64,000 nt of DNA from CAVZBW01 sp963773635 (GCA_963773635.1 CAVZBW010000005.1:930001-994000); one strand, 5' to 3'; counted from the stretch's first letter, positions 29,156 to 38,922 are shown. Program-made: numbers and translations. The notes: a model not told the origin generated them from the sequence alone.

Positions 29156-29326
29156 ATGACCATGGCACAGGAGGTTCAGGGCAAGCTACGTGCGGCAAAT
29201 CGCGCTCTCGAGCTGGCTCGACGACATCCCGATCAGCAAGCAACCCAGACGATGGAGGCCCTCGACGCCACGCTCGACGCCGTGGCCCTCCTAGCCGCCG
29301 CAATGGACCGGCGGGAGATCCGATAG
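29156..29326 (+). CDS. Small hypothetical helical protein (56 aa)
   Basis: Encodes MTMAQEVQGKLRAANRALEL and ends AAAMDRREIR. It is predicted to be almost wholly helical and highly charged, with no Cys or membrane segment. The codon third positions are GC-rich like real genes here. No strong ribosome site is seen. Not recognised. Confidence 0.4.
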   Translation: MTMAQEVQGKLRAANRALELARRHPDQQATQTMEALDATLDAVALLAAAMDRREIR

Positions 29327-29578
29327 CGAAGCCGCACAGACCGTCCCCCCATCGGCGAGCCCCGCCGTCTGGGGCATCCGTGGACCCGGCGGCCGTCCCA
29401 GCCGATTCTCAGTTCCGTCGCTTACCCTGCACCTCGTCGTCGGCTCGCTTCCCCAGATTGCCGGGCTCGGCGTCGCGTCGCCGTCGGCTTACCGACGTTC
29501 CCTCTTCGTTTCCCCGGTGGCGGCGCGCCCGAGACCACGATCCGATGGGCGACGACCCGGACGGGCGAGAATGCAGAG

Positions 29579-30131
29579 GTGACCCTGGACGTGAACGCCT
29601 GCGACGAGCCTCGTGCCCTTGCCGTGCTGCTCCATCCGCATCCCGACTTCGGTGGCAACCGGTTTCACCCGTTTGTGGACGCCCTCTATCGTCGATTGCC
29701 CCTTGCGGGAGTCGCTGCGTTGCGTTTCGACTTCTCCTCGGCGGAGGAGACCACGGCACGTCGCGAGGTCGTGGATGCGGTCGACGTCGCCGGCGATCGT
29801 TGGCCACAACGGCCCGTAGTGCTTGCCGGCTACTCCTTTGGGGCCGGCATCGCGGCCGGAGTCCCGGACGATCGGATCGCGGCCTGGTACCTGCTCGCGC
29901 CACCCCTCACCGAGCTCGAGCGAGCCACGATCGCTGCGGACTCCCGACCGAAGGCCATCGTCGCCCCGGAGCATGACCAGTTCTTCCCTGCCGCCGCGGC
30001 TCGGACGCGTCGCCGCGACGTGGGCCTCGACCACCTTCGCCGTCGCACGCGATGCGGACCACTTCCTTGGGACCGTCGAGCCGATTGCCAGCAACGCCAT
30101 CGAGTGGATCCAGCACATCGCCGATCGCTGA
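29579..30131 (+). CDS. Alpha/beta hydrolase, COG2945-like, one frameshift
   Basis: About 183 aa after repair. It has LAVLLHPHPDFGGNRFHPFV (the oxyanion HPHPxxGG motif), AALRFDFSSAEE, nucleophile Ser in LAGYSFGAGIA, acid in APEHDQFFP and the catalytic His in ARDADHFLGTVEP. The frame changes near 30000 in a GCCGCCGCGG stretch. The start is GTG at 29579. The family is of small cytoplasmic esterase-like proteins of unknown substrate. The full catalytic triad across both frames argues that the intact gene exists in the organism. Confidence 0.7.
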
Positions 30132-30309
30132 CCCCTTCCTACGACAGATGGCGACCCCGCCTCGCCCCTACTCGGTCGTTACCAGCCGGTATCGCCCGTT
30201 ACCCGCAAGTAGCCCCTAGACGAGATGGCTGAGGTGGTGTTAGCTCTGCTTGTCGCGTGGTGCGAGACCACGGGCGGGGGACCAAAAGAGACAGACGGGA
30301 GGGGCAATC

Positions 30310-30462
30310 ATGTGCCCAGACGACGCCGAACAGGACCTGACGGTCGACGACGCACAGGGCGAGGAGGTCACCGGCGGCCGCCGAATCCAAAAGCGCTTCG
30401 CCGAGGAGGCAGCGCTCGACAAGAGGGAAGGGCGTGCGCGCGCGGAGGAGAGACTCGATTGA
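30310..30462 (+). CDS. Small acidic hypothetical protein (50 aa)
   Basis: Encodes MCPDDAEQDLTVDDAQGEEV followed by a basic-acidic helix ending ARAEERLD. GGGAGGGG lies 6-13 nt upstream of the ATG, a good ribosome site, and a strong hairpin terminator begins 4 nt after the stop. That combination supports a real small gene. Charged, no membrane segment; function unknown. Confidence 0.6.
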   Translation: MCPDDAEQDLTVDDAQGEEVTGGRRIQKRFAEEAALDKREGRARAEERLD

Positions 30463-30466
30463 GCCC

Positions 30467-30499
30467 GGGAGCCTGACCGTTGACCGGGGTCAGGCTCCC
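30467..30499 (+). terminator. Hairpin terminator after the 50-aa gene
   Basis: A perfect 12-bp stem, GGGAGCCTGACC (30467-30478) with GGTCAGGCTCCC (30488-30499) around a 9-nt loop. It sits directly behind the small gene's stop codon. No U-tract. Confidence 0.75.
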
Positions 30500-30521
30500 T
30501 GATGCGGCAGCGACATTGCCA

Positions 30522-30552
30522 CGAGGCCCCGGACGGAAGCGCCGGGGCCTCG
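30522..30552. terminator. Second strong hairpin
   Basis: An 11-bp perfect stem, CGAGGCCCCGG / CCGGGGCCTCG, with a 9-nt loop, 22 nt beyond the previous hairpin. It may terminate transcription from either direction or be part of a small structured RNA. Confidence 0.55.
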
Positions 30553-31339
30553 TCGCGAAGAGGTCACCGTCGAGCGCTGGTCCGATAGTCCGACACCACA
30601 TCCGCACGAACGTTCGATAGCCTGGCAGCGTCCCACCGCCCCGCGCGCCGGAATTGGATCCCTCTGTCTCCTCCAGCTGGTGCGTCGGGGCGGTGGCCCT
30701 ACGGCGAAGCACCGACTCGGGCCGCACACTCAGCAGATTCCCAGTTGGATGACTTACCCTCTCTGCAGAGCCCTTGTTCACCGGTCATCCATCGAAGCGT
30801 TCTTTCTATGCCCGGCGGTCAGGGACGGGGTGACGGGCGTGAGAGTCGGCAGCAGGGATGGGTCACGCAGCCGCCGGCTCCATGCCTGCCCCCACACCCC
30901 ACGACCGTCCGCCAGTTTTCGCATGCGCTCGGAGACGTCCTCGGCACGATGGATCCGGGCCGTGTGGATGGGAGTGCACAACGCGACCGCGTCCGCGTCG
31001 CTGGCGTCCCTGGGACGGGAAGACCACCGGCTTCCTGGGGCGGACAAGGGTCCTGCGACGGGAATCCCAGGTCAGAGGGTTGCGAAGAGCGGCGCCGGAG
31101 CATTTGCCCAGCTCATGGTGCTACGAGCGCCCGAGCGCGTCGCAGGCCGGCTCGATACTCTCGCCGTGGGGCCAATCGTCGGGCGAGCTGGGGCTCTCCT
31201 CCAACACTCCCTAACCCGGCGCCCGGCGGCTGGCTCCCCTATTTCCCATCACTCCGATAGGTATCGTCCCATTTCCTGACGGAACGCCCCTGCACGGCCG
31301 TGCCATCGGGCCAGCCGGCGCCCCTTGCGGCCTCGACGC
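30553..31339. other. About 0.8 kb without a supported gene
   Basis: Frames in all six directions are short, Arg/Pro/Ser-rich and without ribosome sites or domains. One minus-strand frame (30778-31047) has a more protein-like stretch (EDVSERMRKLADGRGVWGQA), but nothing recognisable. I see no rRNA, tRNA or known structured RNA. It is probably decayed DNA or a long regulatory gap. Confidence 0.45.
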
Positions 31340-31735
31340 TCAGCGAGCCGCGTCGACCAATGCGAGGACGTCGCCGATGACGAAGGTCAAGGCTGCGACC
31401 GCCGCGCCACCTGCCTCACGTTGGCCCACCGACCCGGAGCTCGCGAGCCCCACCAGCACGTCCAGACCGTCGCTTGCCAGCGCCGCGGACAGCCAGCGGC
31501 GAGCGTCGGGACGATGACCCCCCCGGCAGGCACGGACGCCACCGAGGCCCAGCACGAGGTCCCTGATGCCGATGGTGCGCAGGAGAAGGATCGAGGCGGG
31601 GGTGGGCTCCTCCCGGCCGGAGAGTCGAAACACCGGCTCCGGCGCGGCGAGCAAGGCCACGCCCACGGCCGCACGCAACCACCCCATGCGCCGACCGAGC
31701 GAGGCCGACCCCCTGGACACCGTTCGGCCCGACAT
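31340..31735 (-). CDS. Small four-helix membrane protein (DUF4267-like)
   Basis: About 131 aa. The pattern LRAAVGVALLAAPEPVFRLS, then ILLLRTIGIRDLVLGLGGVR, recalls DUF4267-type proteins with four membrane segments and a conserved R-x-x-G-x-R-D-L loop. ATG at 31735 (MSGRTVSRGSASL) or ATG at 31687 (MGWLRAAVG) could be the start. Divergent from glyA. Function unknown. Confidence 0.6.
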   Translation of the reverse strand: MSGRTVSRGSASLGRRMGWLRAAVGVALLAAPEPVFRLSGREEPTPASILLLRTIGIRDLVLGLGGVRACRGGHRPDARRWLSAALASDGLDVLVGLASSGSVGQREAGGAAVAALTFVIGDVLALVDAAR

Positions 31736-31829
31736 TCCGTCGCATCTTAGTGATACCCCGAAACGACCTCTCGGTGACGGGCCGGTCGATATGGGACGCG
31801 GCGGCGCCGAGTAGTCTCCCAGCGCCACC

Positions 31830-33290
31830 GTGTCCAAGCACCCCGCGACCCACGATCCGTCGACTCAGGCCTCCGAGGCCTGGAGGGCCGGTCTCGGTCT
31901 GATCGAGGCGATCGAGCCCACCGTCGGTGCGGCGATCCGCTCGGAGCTCGCAGATCAACGTGCGGCGCTCAAGCTGATCGCCAGCGAGAACTACGCCTCT
32001 CCGGCGGTGTTGCTGGCCATGGGCAACTGGTTGAGCGACAAGTACGCGGAGGGGACCATCGGCCGTCGGATGTACGCGGGCTGCCGCAACGTCGACACGG
32101 TCGAGGAGGCGGCCTCCCGTCATGCCAGAGAGCTCTTCGGCGCTTCCCACGCCTACGTGCAACCGCATTCCGGCATCGACGCCAACCTGGTTGCCTATTG
32201 GGCCGTCCTGGCCCAACGCGTCGAGGCTCCGGCACTGCTCACCGCCGGCGTCGCAGGTCTCGACGAGCTGACGGACACCGCATGGGCTTCGCTACGGAGG
32301 GCGCTCGGGGACCAGCGCATGATCGGGATGTCGCTCGACGCCGGGGGGCATCTCACGCACGGGTTCCGGCGCAACATCTCCGGCAAGATGTTCGACCAGC
32401 GAAGCTATGGCACCGATCCACAGACTGGCTTGCTGGACTACGGCGCCGTGCGCGAGCTCGCTCTGGCGTTTCGGCCGTTGATCATCGTCGCGGGCTATTC
32501 GGCGTATCCCCGCCTCGTGAACTTCGCCGTCATGCGGGAGATCGCCGACGAGGCCGGCGCCACCCTCATGGTCGACATGGCGCACTTCGCCGGACTCGTC
32601 GCCGGCGGCGTGCTGCGCGGCGACTTCGATCCTGTCGCCCACGCCAGCGTCGTGACCTCCACCACGCACAAGTCGCTTCGCGGACCGCGGGGCGGGATGG
32701 TGCTGTGCGACGAGGCGCTGCGCGAGCACGTGGATCGGGGTTGTCCGATGGTGCTCGGCGGGCCCCTCCCCCACGTCATGGCCGCCAAGGCGGTTGCGCT
32801 CGCCGAGGCTCGTCAACCGGCATTCGGCACCTACGCCCATCAGATCGTGGCGAACGCGACGAGCCTCGCTGACGGACTGATGCGCCGGGGCGCCACGCTG
32901 GTGACCGGCGGCACCGACAATCACCTCGTCCTGATGGACACGACCTCCTACGGGCTCACCGGTCGTCAAGCGGAGTCTGCCCTCTTGGATGCGGGCGTCG
33001 TCACCAACCGCAACAGCATCCCCGCCGACCCGAACGGCCCCTGGTACACGTCGGGAGTCCGGCTCGGAACTCCGGCTCTCACCACGCTCGGCATGGGTCC
33101 CGACGAGATGGACGCCATCGCGGACCTGATCGTCCGGGTGCTCTCGCACACCGTGCCCGCCACGACCGGGGAGGGTGCTCGATCTCGGGCGCGCTACCGC
33201 CTCGATGACTCGGTCGCCAGCAGCGTGCGACAACGGGCCGCCGACCTGCTTGCGACCCATCCGCTCTATCCCGCCGTCGACCTCGATTGA
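31830..33290 (+). CDS. glyA: Glycine/serine hydroxymethyltransferase
   Basis: A 486-aa PLP enzyme that interconverts serine and glycine with tetrahydrofolate, supplying one-carbon units. Motifs: LIASENYASPAVL (residues about 50-62), DKYAEGTIGRRMYAGCRNVD, and the PLP lysine in TSTTHKSLRGPRGGM. GTDNHLVLMD and NRNSIPADPNGPWYTSGVRL complete the fold. It is about 60 residues longer than classical GlyA because of an N-terminal lead and an insertion near residue 125-180 (AQRVEAPALLTAGVAGLDEL), a form seen in other actinobacteria. The start GTG at 31830 (VSKHPATHDPSTQ) is the first in-frame start. Confidence 0.93.
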   Translation: MSKHPATHDPSTQASEAWRAGLGLIEAIEPTVGAAIRSELADQRAALKLIASENYASPAVLLAMGNWLSDKYAEGTIGRRMYAGCRNVDTVEEAASRHARELFGASHAYVQPHSGIDANLVAYWAVLAQRVEAPALLTAGVAGLDELTDTAWASLRRALGDQRMIGMSLDAGGHLTHGFRRNISGKMFDQRSYGTDPQTGLLDYGAVRELALAFRPLIIVAGYSAYPRLVNFAVMREIADEAGATLMVDMAHFAGLVAGGVLRGDFDPVAHASVVTSTTHKSLRGPRGGMVLCDEALREHVDRGCPMVLGGPLPHVMAAKAVALAEARQPAFGTYAHQIVANATSLADGLMRRGATLVTGGTDNHLVLMDTTSYGLTGRQAESALLDAGVVTNRNSIPADPNGPWYTSGVRLGTPALTTLGMGPDEMDAIADLIVRVLSHTVPATTGEGARSRARYRLDDSVASSVRQRAADLLATHPLYPAVDLD

Positions 33291-33363
33291 ATCATCGAGG
33301 CTGGCGATTCTCCCGAAATCGGGCCGGGAGAACACGAAAGACGCCTTCGATAGCATCTGGGCG

Positions 33364-35550
33364 ATGACCGCCAGGCGGCCGTTGGAGTGGCCTCCCGAGG
33401 AGGCCCGGACGCTCTTTGACGCGGTGGACGACGCGGTCATCGCCAGCGACGACGGCGGCACCGTGATCTACGCCAACGCGGCCGGGCATCGCATGCTGGG
33501 TTGGCCGGCCGGGGGACTGATCGGGGTGCCCGTCGCCGATCTCGTCCCGGAGGGGCTGCAAGTGTGGTCCGAAGGGACCTTCGACCACTTTGTCGACTCC
33601 TCGGTCGCCCCGTTGCAGTCCCAGGCGGTGAGCGCGTCGCTCGTCGGCTACGACGGGCGCCGAGTGGCGGTCGAGATCGCGATCAGCCTCCTCGACATCG
33701 GTCAGGGACACACGGTGGTCCTCGGCGTCCTGCGCCAACAGGGTGACCGCTCCCGGCTGTTGCGCTGGGGCGAGATCGCCGAGGCGCTGCTGGACAGCCT
33801 CATCGCGGAGGGCGGGCAAGCCGAGCGCTTCTTGCTCGAGCAGCTGGCGCAGCGGCTCGGCTGGAACGTGGCGATCCTGTGGACGTACGAAGAGGGAGGT
33901 GGGCTCGGGATCCGCAGCTCCTGGTCCGAGCATGGGCGGCCGATCGACCCTCGCCTCACGCAGCCGGAGCGCGGCCTGGATCAATCGGAGTTCCCCGCCT
34001 GGGTGCTCAAGGTGGGCGAGCCCGTCTGGGTGGCCGATCTCGCCCATGACGCCCGCGTGCGCGGCATGGCCCCCGTCGCAGCGGGGCTGAGCTGTGCCTT
34101 TGGGTTCCCCGTGGCCATGAGCCGTGCGACCGGGGGTGTCATCGAGTTGTTTTGCCACCACAGCCGGCAACCCAATCCCGAGCTGCCTGAGCTGCTCACG
34201 GCGCTGAGCGGGCACATCGGGGGCGTCCTGGCCGCATTGCGGCGGTCCGAGGAGCGCCAGCAGCTCATCCAGGCGCTCCAAGAGGCCCGACGTACCCAGG
34301 CCTTCCTGCTGCACGCCAACCGGGTGCTCGCCGCCGCACCCGACTATGCCGACCTGCTGCATCGGCTGGCCGAGGTTGCCGTCCCAGCACTCGCCGACCT
34401 CTGCCTGATCGACGTGTTGGAGGAGCTCCAGACCGGGCCACGAGTCGCCGTACGGCGCATGGCCGTGCGGGGCACCGATCCCGAGCTGGCCTCGGTCATC
34501 GAGCAGCTGGGCGCGCCGGCATGGGACGACGATTCCGGCAGCCCCATCATCGAGGCGATGCGCAGCGGTCGATCCGTGTGTTCCGACGACCGCGGCGATC
34601 TCCTGCTCGCAGGGCTGGCACCGCAGGATCGTCACACTCAGGTTGCCGACGCGCTCGAGATCACCTCCTACATGGCTGTGCCGATGATCGTCGACGACCG
34701 GATCCTCGGGACGGTGACGCTCGCCTCCTCCGGCTCCGGTACGCGCATCGAAGACCGGGACCTGGCACTCGCCGAGGAGCTGACCACCCAGGTGGCATCC
34801 GTCGTCGATCGCGCCCGGACGCACCAGCGCGACCAGGAGATCGCGCACACCCTCCAGCGCACGCTGCTGCCGGACCGTCTCCCCGAGCTGCCCTTTGCGG
34901 CCATCGCAGCCCGCTACCTGCCGGGAACCGAGTACCTCGAGGTCGGCGGCGATTGGTACGACGTGATCCGTCTCGACGCGTCGGTCGCAGCTTTCGTGGT
35001 GGGCGACGTCGGGGGTCACGACATGATCGCAACGTCGATCATGGGTCAAATGAGGCCCGCTCTGGGTGCATTCCTCCTGCAGCACCACCAACCCGGAAGG
35101 GCCTTGGCGGACCTCAATCGATTTGCCGAGGCCACCTCCTGCGCGCGGCTCGCCACCGTGTTGATCGTCGTGCTGGACGCCTCGGCGGGGACCGTCACCA
35201 TGGCGTCGGCCGGCCACCTGCCGCCGGTCCTTGCGAGCCTCCAAGGTGCGCGACCGCTGAGCGTGCGTGTCGGACCACCGATCTCCGTCCCGACGGAGCG
35301 ATACGACGAATGCGCTACGGACCTCGATGTCGGGGAGACGCTCCTCCTCTACACCGACGGCCTGATCGAACGCCGGCATCGCGATCTCGACGCGAGCATC
35401 GCCGAGCTCGTCGCCGCAGTGGGAGACGCCCCGTCCCGTACGCCCGGCACGCTCTGCGATCACGTCCTGGCGCGGCTCGGTGCGAGCGAGGACCGGGCCG
35501 ACGACATCGCGCTGCTCGCCGTGCAGGCGCGGGACCGCCCGAGCGTCTAG
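33364..35550 (+). CDS. PAS-GAF-GAF-SpoIIE-type PP2C serine phosphatase
   Basis: A 728-aa sensor phosphatase. The order is PAS (residues about 17-125; DAVDDAVIASDDGGTVIYAN), GAF (about 145-300), a helical linker, GAF (about 325-485), then a SpoIIE/RsbU-like PP2C domain (about 500-725). The metal-binding residues of PP2C are visible: VGGDWYDVI, GDVGGHDMIA, YTDGLIERR and DDIALLAVQ. Such proteins dephosphorylate anti-sigma-factor antagonists (STAS proteins) and so release alternative sigma factors. No membrane segment, so cytoplasmic. No anti-sigma or STAS gene is next to it, so its partner is elsewhere. ATG at 33364. Confidence 0.9.
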   Translation: MTARRPLEWPPEEARTLFDAVDDAVIASDDGGTVIYANAAGHRMLGWPAGGLIGVPVADLVPEGLQVWSEGTFDHFVDSSVAPLQSQAVSASLVGYDGRRVAVEIAISLLDIGQGHTVVLGVLRQQGDRSRLLRWGEIAEALLDSLIAEGGQAERFLLEQLAQRLGWNVAILWTYEEGGGLGIRSSWSEHGRPIDPRLTQPERGLDQSEFPAWVLKVGEPVWVADLAHDARVRGMAPVAAGLSCAFGFPVAMSRATGGVIELFCHHSRQPNPELPELLTALSGHIGGVLAALRRSEERQQLIQALQEARRTQAFLLHANRVLAAAPDYADLLHRLAEVAVPALADLCLIDVLEELQTGPRVAVRRMAVRGTDPELASVIEQLGAPAWDDDSGSPIIEAMRSGRSVCSDDRGDLLLAGLAPQDRHTQVADALEITSYMAVPMIVDDRILGTVTLASSGSGTRIEDRDLALAEELTTQVASVVDRARTHQRDQEIAHTLQRTLLPDRLPELPFAAIAARYLPGTEYLEVGGDWYDVIRLDASVAAFVVGDVGGHDMIATSIMGQMRPALGAFLLQHHQPGRALADLNRFAEATSCARLATVLIVVLDASAGTVTMASAGHLPPVLASLQGARPLSVRVGPPISVPTERYDECATDLDVGETLLLYTDGLIERRHRDLDASIAELVAAVGDAPSRTPGTLCDHVLARLGASEDRADDIALLAVQARDRPSV

Positions 35551-35769
35551 CGCGCCGGCCGCCCCCAGACGCGCCGACCGCCCCCGGCGAAATCCAGGGG
35601 CAGTCGCGCCGCGAACGCCCCTGGGAGGCAGAGGGGTGCCTCTCGGAAGTGCTCGACATGGTTTCTCCGGGATCCGCCCACACCTGGACCCCGTAGGGTC
35701 CGGGCAGGAACACACCCGGCTACTTGGTGAACTACCCAGGGCGCCGGCGCCAAAACGGCCCGGCGGACG

Positions 35770-36774
35770 TCAGGGCAATGCCGCGCCGGCGCCGCCCGTC
35801 CACCGCCAGACGACCGACGACCAGGTCATGCCCGCACCGAAGCCGGCGAGCAGCACGAGATCCCCCTCTGCCAACCGGCCCGCCGAGGCGGCCTCGATCA
35901 GGGCGAGCGGGATGGAGGCCGAGCTCGTGTTGCCCGTCCACTCGATGACCGAGGCGATCCGCTCGCCCGCGATGCCGAGGCGCTCGGCCACCGCCTCCAT
36001 GATCCGCGAATTGGCTTGATGCGGCACGAACAGGGTGATCTGCTCCGGCGAGACCTTGGCCCGCTCGAGCGCCGCCTTGGCCGAATCGACCGTCACGCGC
36101 ACCGCTCGGCGAAAGACCTCCCGACCGTTCATGACGATGGCGGATCCGTGATCGGCGTAGAGCAGCTCGGCCAGTGAGCCGTCGACCCCAAGGTCCCAAC
36201 CCAGGAGCGACCCCTCCCCCGCGATCGACTCGATGACGAAGGCGCCAGCCCCGTCACCAAAGAGGAAGGCGTTGGTCCGGTCGCTCCAGTTGACGGCCCG
36301 TGTGAGCGTCTCGGCACCGATCAGCAGCACCCGCCGGGCCCCCGAGCAGATGATTCCGGCGGCGGTCACCAGGCCGTAGGAGAAGCCCGCGCACGCGGCG
36401 TTGAGGTCCATGGCGCCGCTCGTGATCCCGAGCATGGCTGCGGCCGCCGCCGAGCTCGCGGGGATCAGCTGGTCCGGAGTGGTCGTGCAGAGGATCAACA
36501 AGTCGACTTCGGCTCCGTCGAGTCCGGCCGAGCCGAGCGCCTGTCGTCCGGCATCCACCGCCAGGGAGACGGTCGTTCCCACCCCGTGTCCCGGGTGGTC
36601 GGGCGGCTGCTCCGCGACGAAGGGTCCCGTGGCGGTCCGGCGGGCGTGGATGCCCGACCGCTCCCTGATCCACTCGTCGCTCGTGTCGAGGATGGTCGTG
36701 AGGTCGGTGTTCGTGACCACCCGATCGGGGAGGGCAGCACCCCACCCGGCGAGTGCGCATCCGCGTGTCGTCAC
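35770..36774 (-). CDS. fabH: Beta-ketoacyl-ACP synthase III (FabH)
   Basis: A 334-aa thiolase-fold condensing enzyme that starts fatty-acid synthesis from acyl-CoA and malonyl-ACP. The Cys-His-Asn triad is complete: DLNAACAGFSYGL, LFVPHQANSRIM and WTGNTSSASIPLAL. DTSDEWIRERSGIHARR is the CoA-binding arm. The start is GTG at 36774. It stands alone on the minus strand, not with a fab cluster, so a specialised primer preference or secondary-metabolic role is possible (inference). Confidence 0.93.
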   Translation of the reverse strand: MTTRGCALAGWGAALPDRVVTNTDLTTILDTSDEWIRERSGIHARRTATGPFVAEQPPDHPGHGVGTTVSLAVDAGRQALGSAGLDGAEVDLLILCTTTPDQLIPASSAAAAAMLGITSGAMDLNAACAGFSYGLVTAAGIICSGARRVLLIGAETLTRAVNWSDRTNAFLFGDGAGAFVIESIAGEGSLLGWDLGVDGSLAELLYADHGSAIVMNGREVFRRAVRVTVDSAKAALERAKVSPEQITLFVPHQANSRIMEAVAERLGIAGERIASVIEWTGNTSSASIPLALIEAASAGRLAEGDLVLLAGFGAGMTWSSVVWRWTGGAGAALP

Positions 36775-36964
36775 GAGGCCGGTGGCACGACGACGCGGGA
36801 CGAGGGCATCGCGCCAACGATACGGTCAGCGATCGGTGACCGGCGAGTAAGGAGTCGGCGGACCCGCATCGATCGTTCGCCGGCGCCGGCCGAGTGTCGT
36901 CGGGACCTCTCGCGTAGGCTGATCCCGACTGAGGCCGACCACCTGACCACGAGGGGAACCGGGC

Positions 36965-38377
36965 ATGAGAACGTACGAGCAGCTCTACATCGACGGAACG
37001 TGGGTGTCCTCCACCGGAACCGACGTCCTCGAGGTGACCGACTCGACCATCGAGGAGGCGTTCGCCTCCATACCTGCGGGGACCCCTGCCGACGTCGACC
37101 GGGCCGTGGCCGCCGCGAGATCCGCCTTTCCCGGCTGGGCGGAGGAGTCCGCCCCGGAACGGGGCAAGCTGCTCCGCAGGGTGGCCGAGGGCCTCGAGGC
37201 ACGCCGGGACGAGCTCGCCGACATCATCGCCCACGAGGTGGGCATGCCCAAGCCTCTGTCCGCCGCGATCCAGGTGGGGACGGGCATCGGCGCGTTCACC
37301 GTGGCCTCCGAGCTCGCCGCCACCTTCGAGTTCGAAGACACTCGACACGGGCTCGTGGTCCGCGAGCCCATCGGGGTCGTGGGCTGCATCACGCCGTGGA
37401 ACTACCCGCTCAACCAGATCGGCGCCAAGGTCGCCTACGCCCTCGCCGCAGGCTGCACCGTCATCCTCAAGCCCTCCGAGGTGGCGCCGGTCAACGCGTT
37501 CGTCCTCGCCGAGATCATCGACGAGATCGGGTTCCCGCCCGGCGTCTTCAATCTCGTCACCGGCGTCGGTCCCGTCGTGGGCGAGGCACTTGCCGCGCAT
37601 CCCGACGTCGACATGATCTCCTTTACCGGATCCACCCGGGCCGGCCGCCGGGTCGCCGAGCTCGCCGCCGACTCCATCAAGCGCGTGGCCCTGGAGCTCG
37701 GCGGCAAGTCGCCCAACGTCCTCCTCGACGACGCCGACTTCGAGACGGCCGTGCCCGCCGGCATAGGCGCCGCCTACATGAACTCCGGGCAGACGTGCAG
37801 TGCCCTCACCCGCATGATCGTCCCGCGGTCCCGCCTCGCGGAGGTCGAGGAGCTGGCCCGGGTCGCCGCGGAGTCCTACACCGTGGGGGATCCGTTCGCC
37901 GAGGGCACGCGGCTCGGGCCGCTCGTGTCGGCCGTCCAGCGCGACCGCGTTCGCGGCTACATCCGCAAGGGGCTCGAGGAGGGGGCGACCCTCGTGACGG
38001 GAGGTCCCGATGCCCCTGCATCCCTCGAGACCGGCTACTTCGTGGCTCCGACGGTCTTCTCGAACGTCACGCCCGAGATGACCATCGCGCAAGAGGAGAT
38101 CTTTGGGCCGGTGCTCTCGATCATGCCCTACGACACCGAGGACGAGGCGGTCGAGATCGCCAACGACACCGTCTACGGGTTGGCTGCTGCGGTGTCCGGT
38201 GGCGAGGAGCGAGCTCGCCGCGTCGCCCGTCGGATCCGCGCCGGCCAGGTACGGGTCAACGCGGGACGCTACGTCGCCGACGCGCCCTTTGGCGGGTACA
38301 AGCAGTCGGGACTGGGTCGTGAGCACGGCACGTACGGACTCGAGGAGTTCCTCGAGGTAAAGGCCCTCTTCGTCTGA
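36965..38377 (+). CDS. NAD(P)-dependent aldehyde dehydrogenase
   Basis: A 470-aa ALDH-superfamily enzyme, normal length. Motifs: TPWNYPLNQIGAKVAYALAA, catalytic Glu in LELGGKSPNVLL, catalytic Cys in NSGQTCSALTRM, EEIFGPVLSIMPY and NAGRYVADAPFGGYKQSGLG. It oxidises an aldehyde to an acid; the substrate cannot be read from sequence. The ATG at 36965 follows GAGGGGAA. It is first in a same-strand run with a DUF1330-like gene and an alpha/beta hydrolase, perhaps a small catabolic operon. Confidence 0.93.
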   Translation: MRTYEQLYIDGTWVSSTGTDVLEVTDSTIEEAFASIPAGTPADVDRAVAAARSAFPGWAEESAPERGKLLRRVAEGLEARRDELADIIAHEVGMPKPLSAAIQVGTGIGAFTVASELAATFEFEDTRHGLVVREPIGVVGCITPWNYPLNQIGAKVAYALAAGCTVILKPSEVAPVNAFVLAEIIDEIGFPPGVFNLVTGVGPVVGEALAAHPDVDMISFTGSTRAGRRVAELAADSIKRVALELGGKSPNVLLDDADFETAVPAGIGAAYMNSGQTCSALTRMIVPRSRLAEVEELARVAAESYTVGDPFAEGTRLGPLVSAVQRDRVRGYIRKGLEEGATLVTGGPDAPASLETGYFVAPTVFSNVTPEMTIAQEEIFGPVLSIMPYDTEDEAVEIANDTVYGLAAAVSGGEERARRVARRIRAGQVRVNAGRYVADAPFGGYKQSGLGREHGTYGLEEFLEVKALFV

Positions 38378-38417
38378 GCCAAGCCCTCCGTCAGGCAGCG
38401 ACAAGGAACCGCAGGGC

Positions 38418-38897
38418 GTGGCACATCGCAGCCCCGAGCAGCTCGAGGCACTGGTGGCGAGGCTCGCCGAGCATGGCTCGGGGGGGATCAATCCGGACGC
38501 GGAGCAACTCCGGGCGCTCGTCGTCGCCGACCGGGACGGTCCGCTCCAGTTCGTCAACCTGCTCGCCTACCACGACGTGGCGAAGTATCCCAAGGGTCAC
38601 GAGCTGGCCGAGAGCGGTCTGAGTGGTGCGGAGGCCTACGCCCTCTACGGTGCCGTCGCCATGGACCACGTGGCACGCCGGGGCGGGCGGCTGACGCTCT
38701 ACAACGAGGTCGCGCAGACGCTCATCGGGGGCACCGCGTGGCATCAGGTCGCCGTCATGGAGTACCCCCGGACCGAGGCGTTCGTCGACATGATCCTCGA
38801 TCCTGACTATGGAGCCGGGCTGGTGCACCGCGACGCCGGGCTCGCCACCACCCTGGTCCTGGTGAGCAAGCCGCTGCTCCCTCCCGGCGGACCATGA
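38418..38897 (+). CDS. DUF1330-like ferredoxin-fold protein
   Basis: A 159-aa protein with GPLQFVNLLAYHDVAKYPKG, LYNEVAQTLIGGTAWHQVAV and MEYPRTEAFVDMILDPDYGA, the pattern of DUF1330 dimeric alpha-beta barrel proteins (strand-loop-strand with W-x2-V/I-x-V-E/M-YP). The start is GTG at 38418 (VAHRSPEQLEAL). The biochemical role of the family is unknown; it lies between an aldehyde dehydrogenase and a hydrolase. Confidence 0.75.
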   Translation: MAHRSPEQLEALVARLAEHGSGGINPDAEQLRALVVADRDGPLQFVNLLAYHDVAKYPKGHELAESGLSGAEAYALYGAVAMDHVARRGGRLTLYNEVAQTLIGGTAWHQVAVMEYPRTEAFVDMILDPDYGAGLVHRDAGLATTLVLVSKPLLPPGGP

Positions 38898-38922
38898 CGC
38901 CGAGCGCCGCACCAAGGGGCAC

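Noticed and set aside
29400..29425. Shared motif CGCTTACCCTGC at about 29420 and 62490, and a similar one at 30755, as a dispersed promoter or repeat.
   Set aside because: The matches are short and not placed consistently before genes.
30368..30781. Minus-strand frame across the small acidic gene and both hairpins.
   Set aside because: Low-complexity Arg/Pro/Ser sequence with no domain or ribosome site; it runs through two perfect hairpins.
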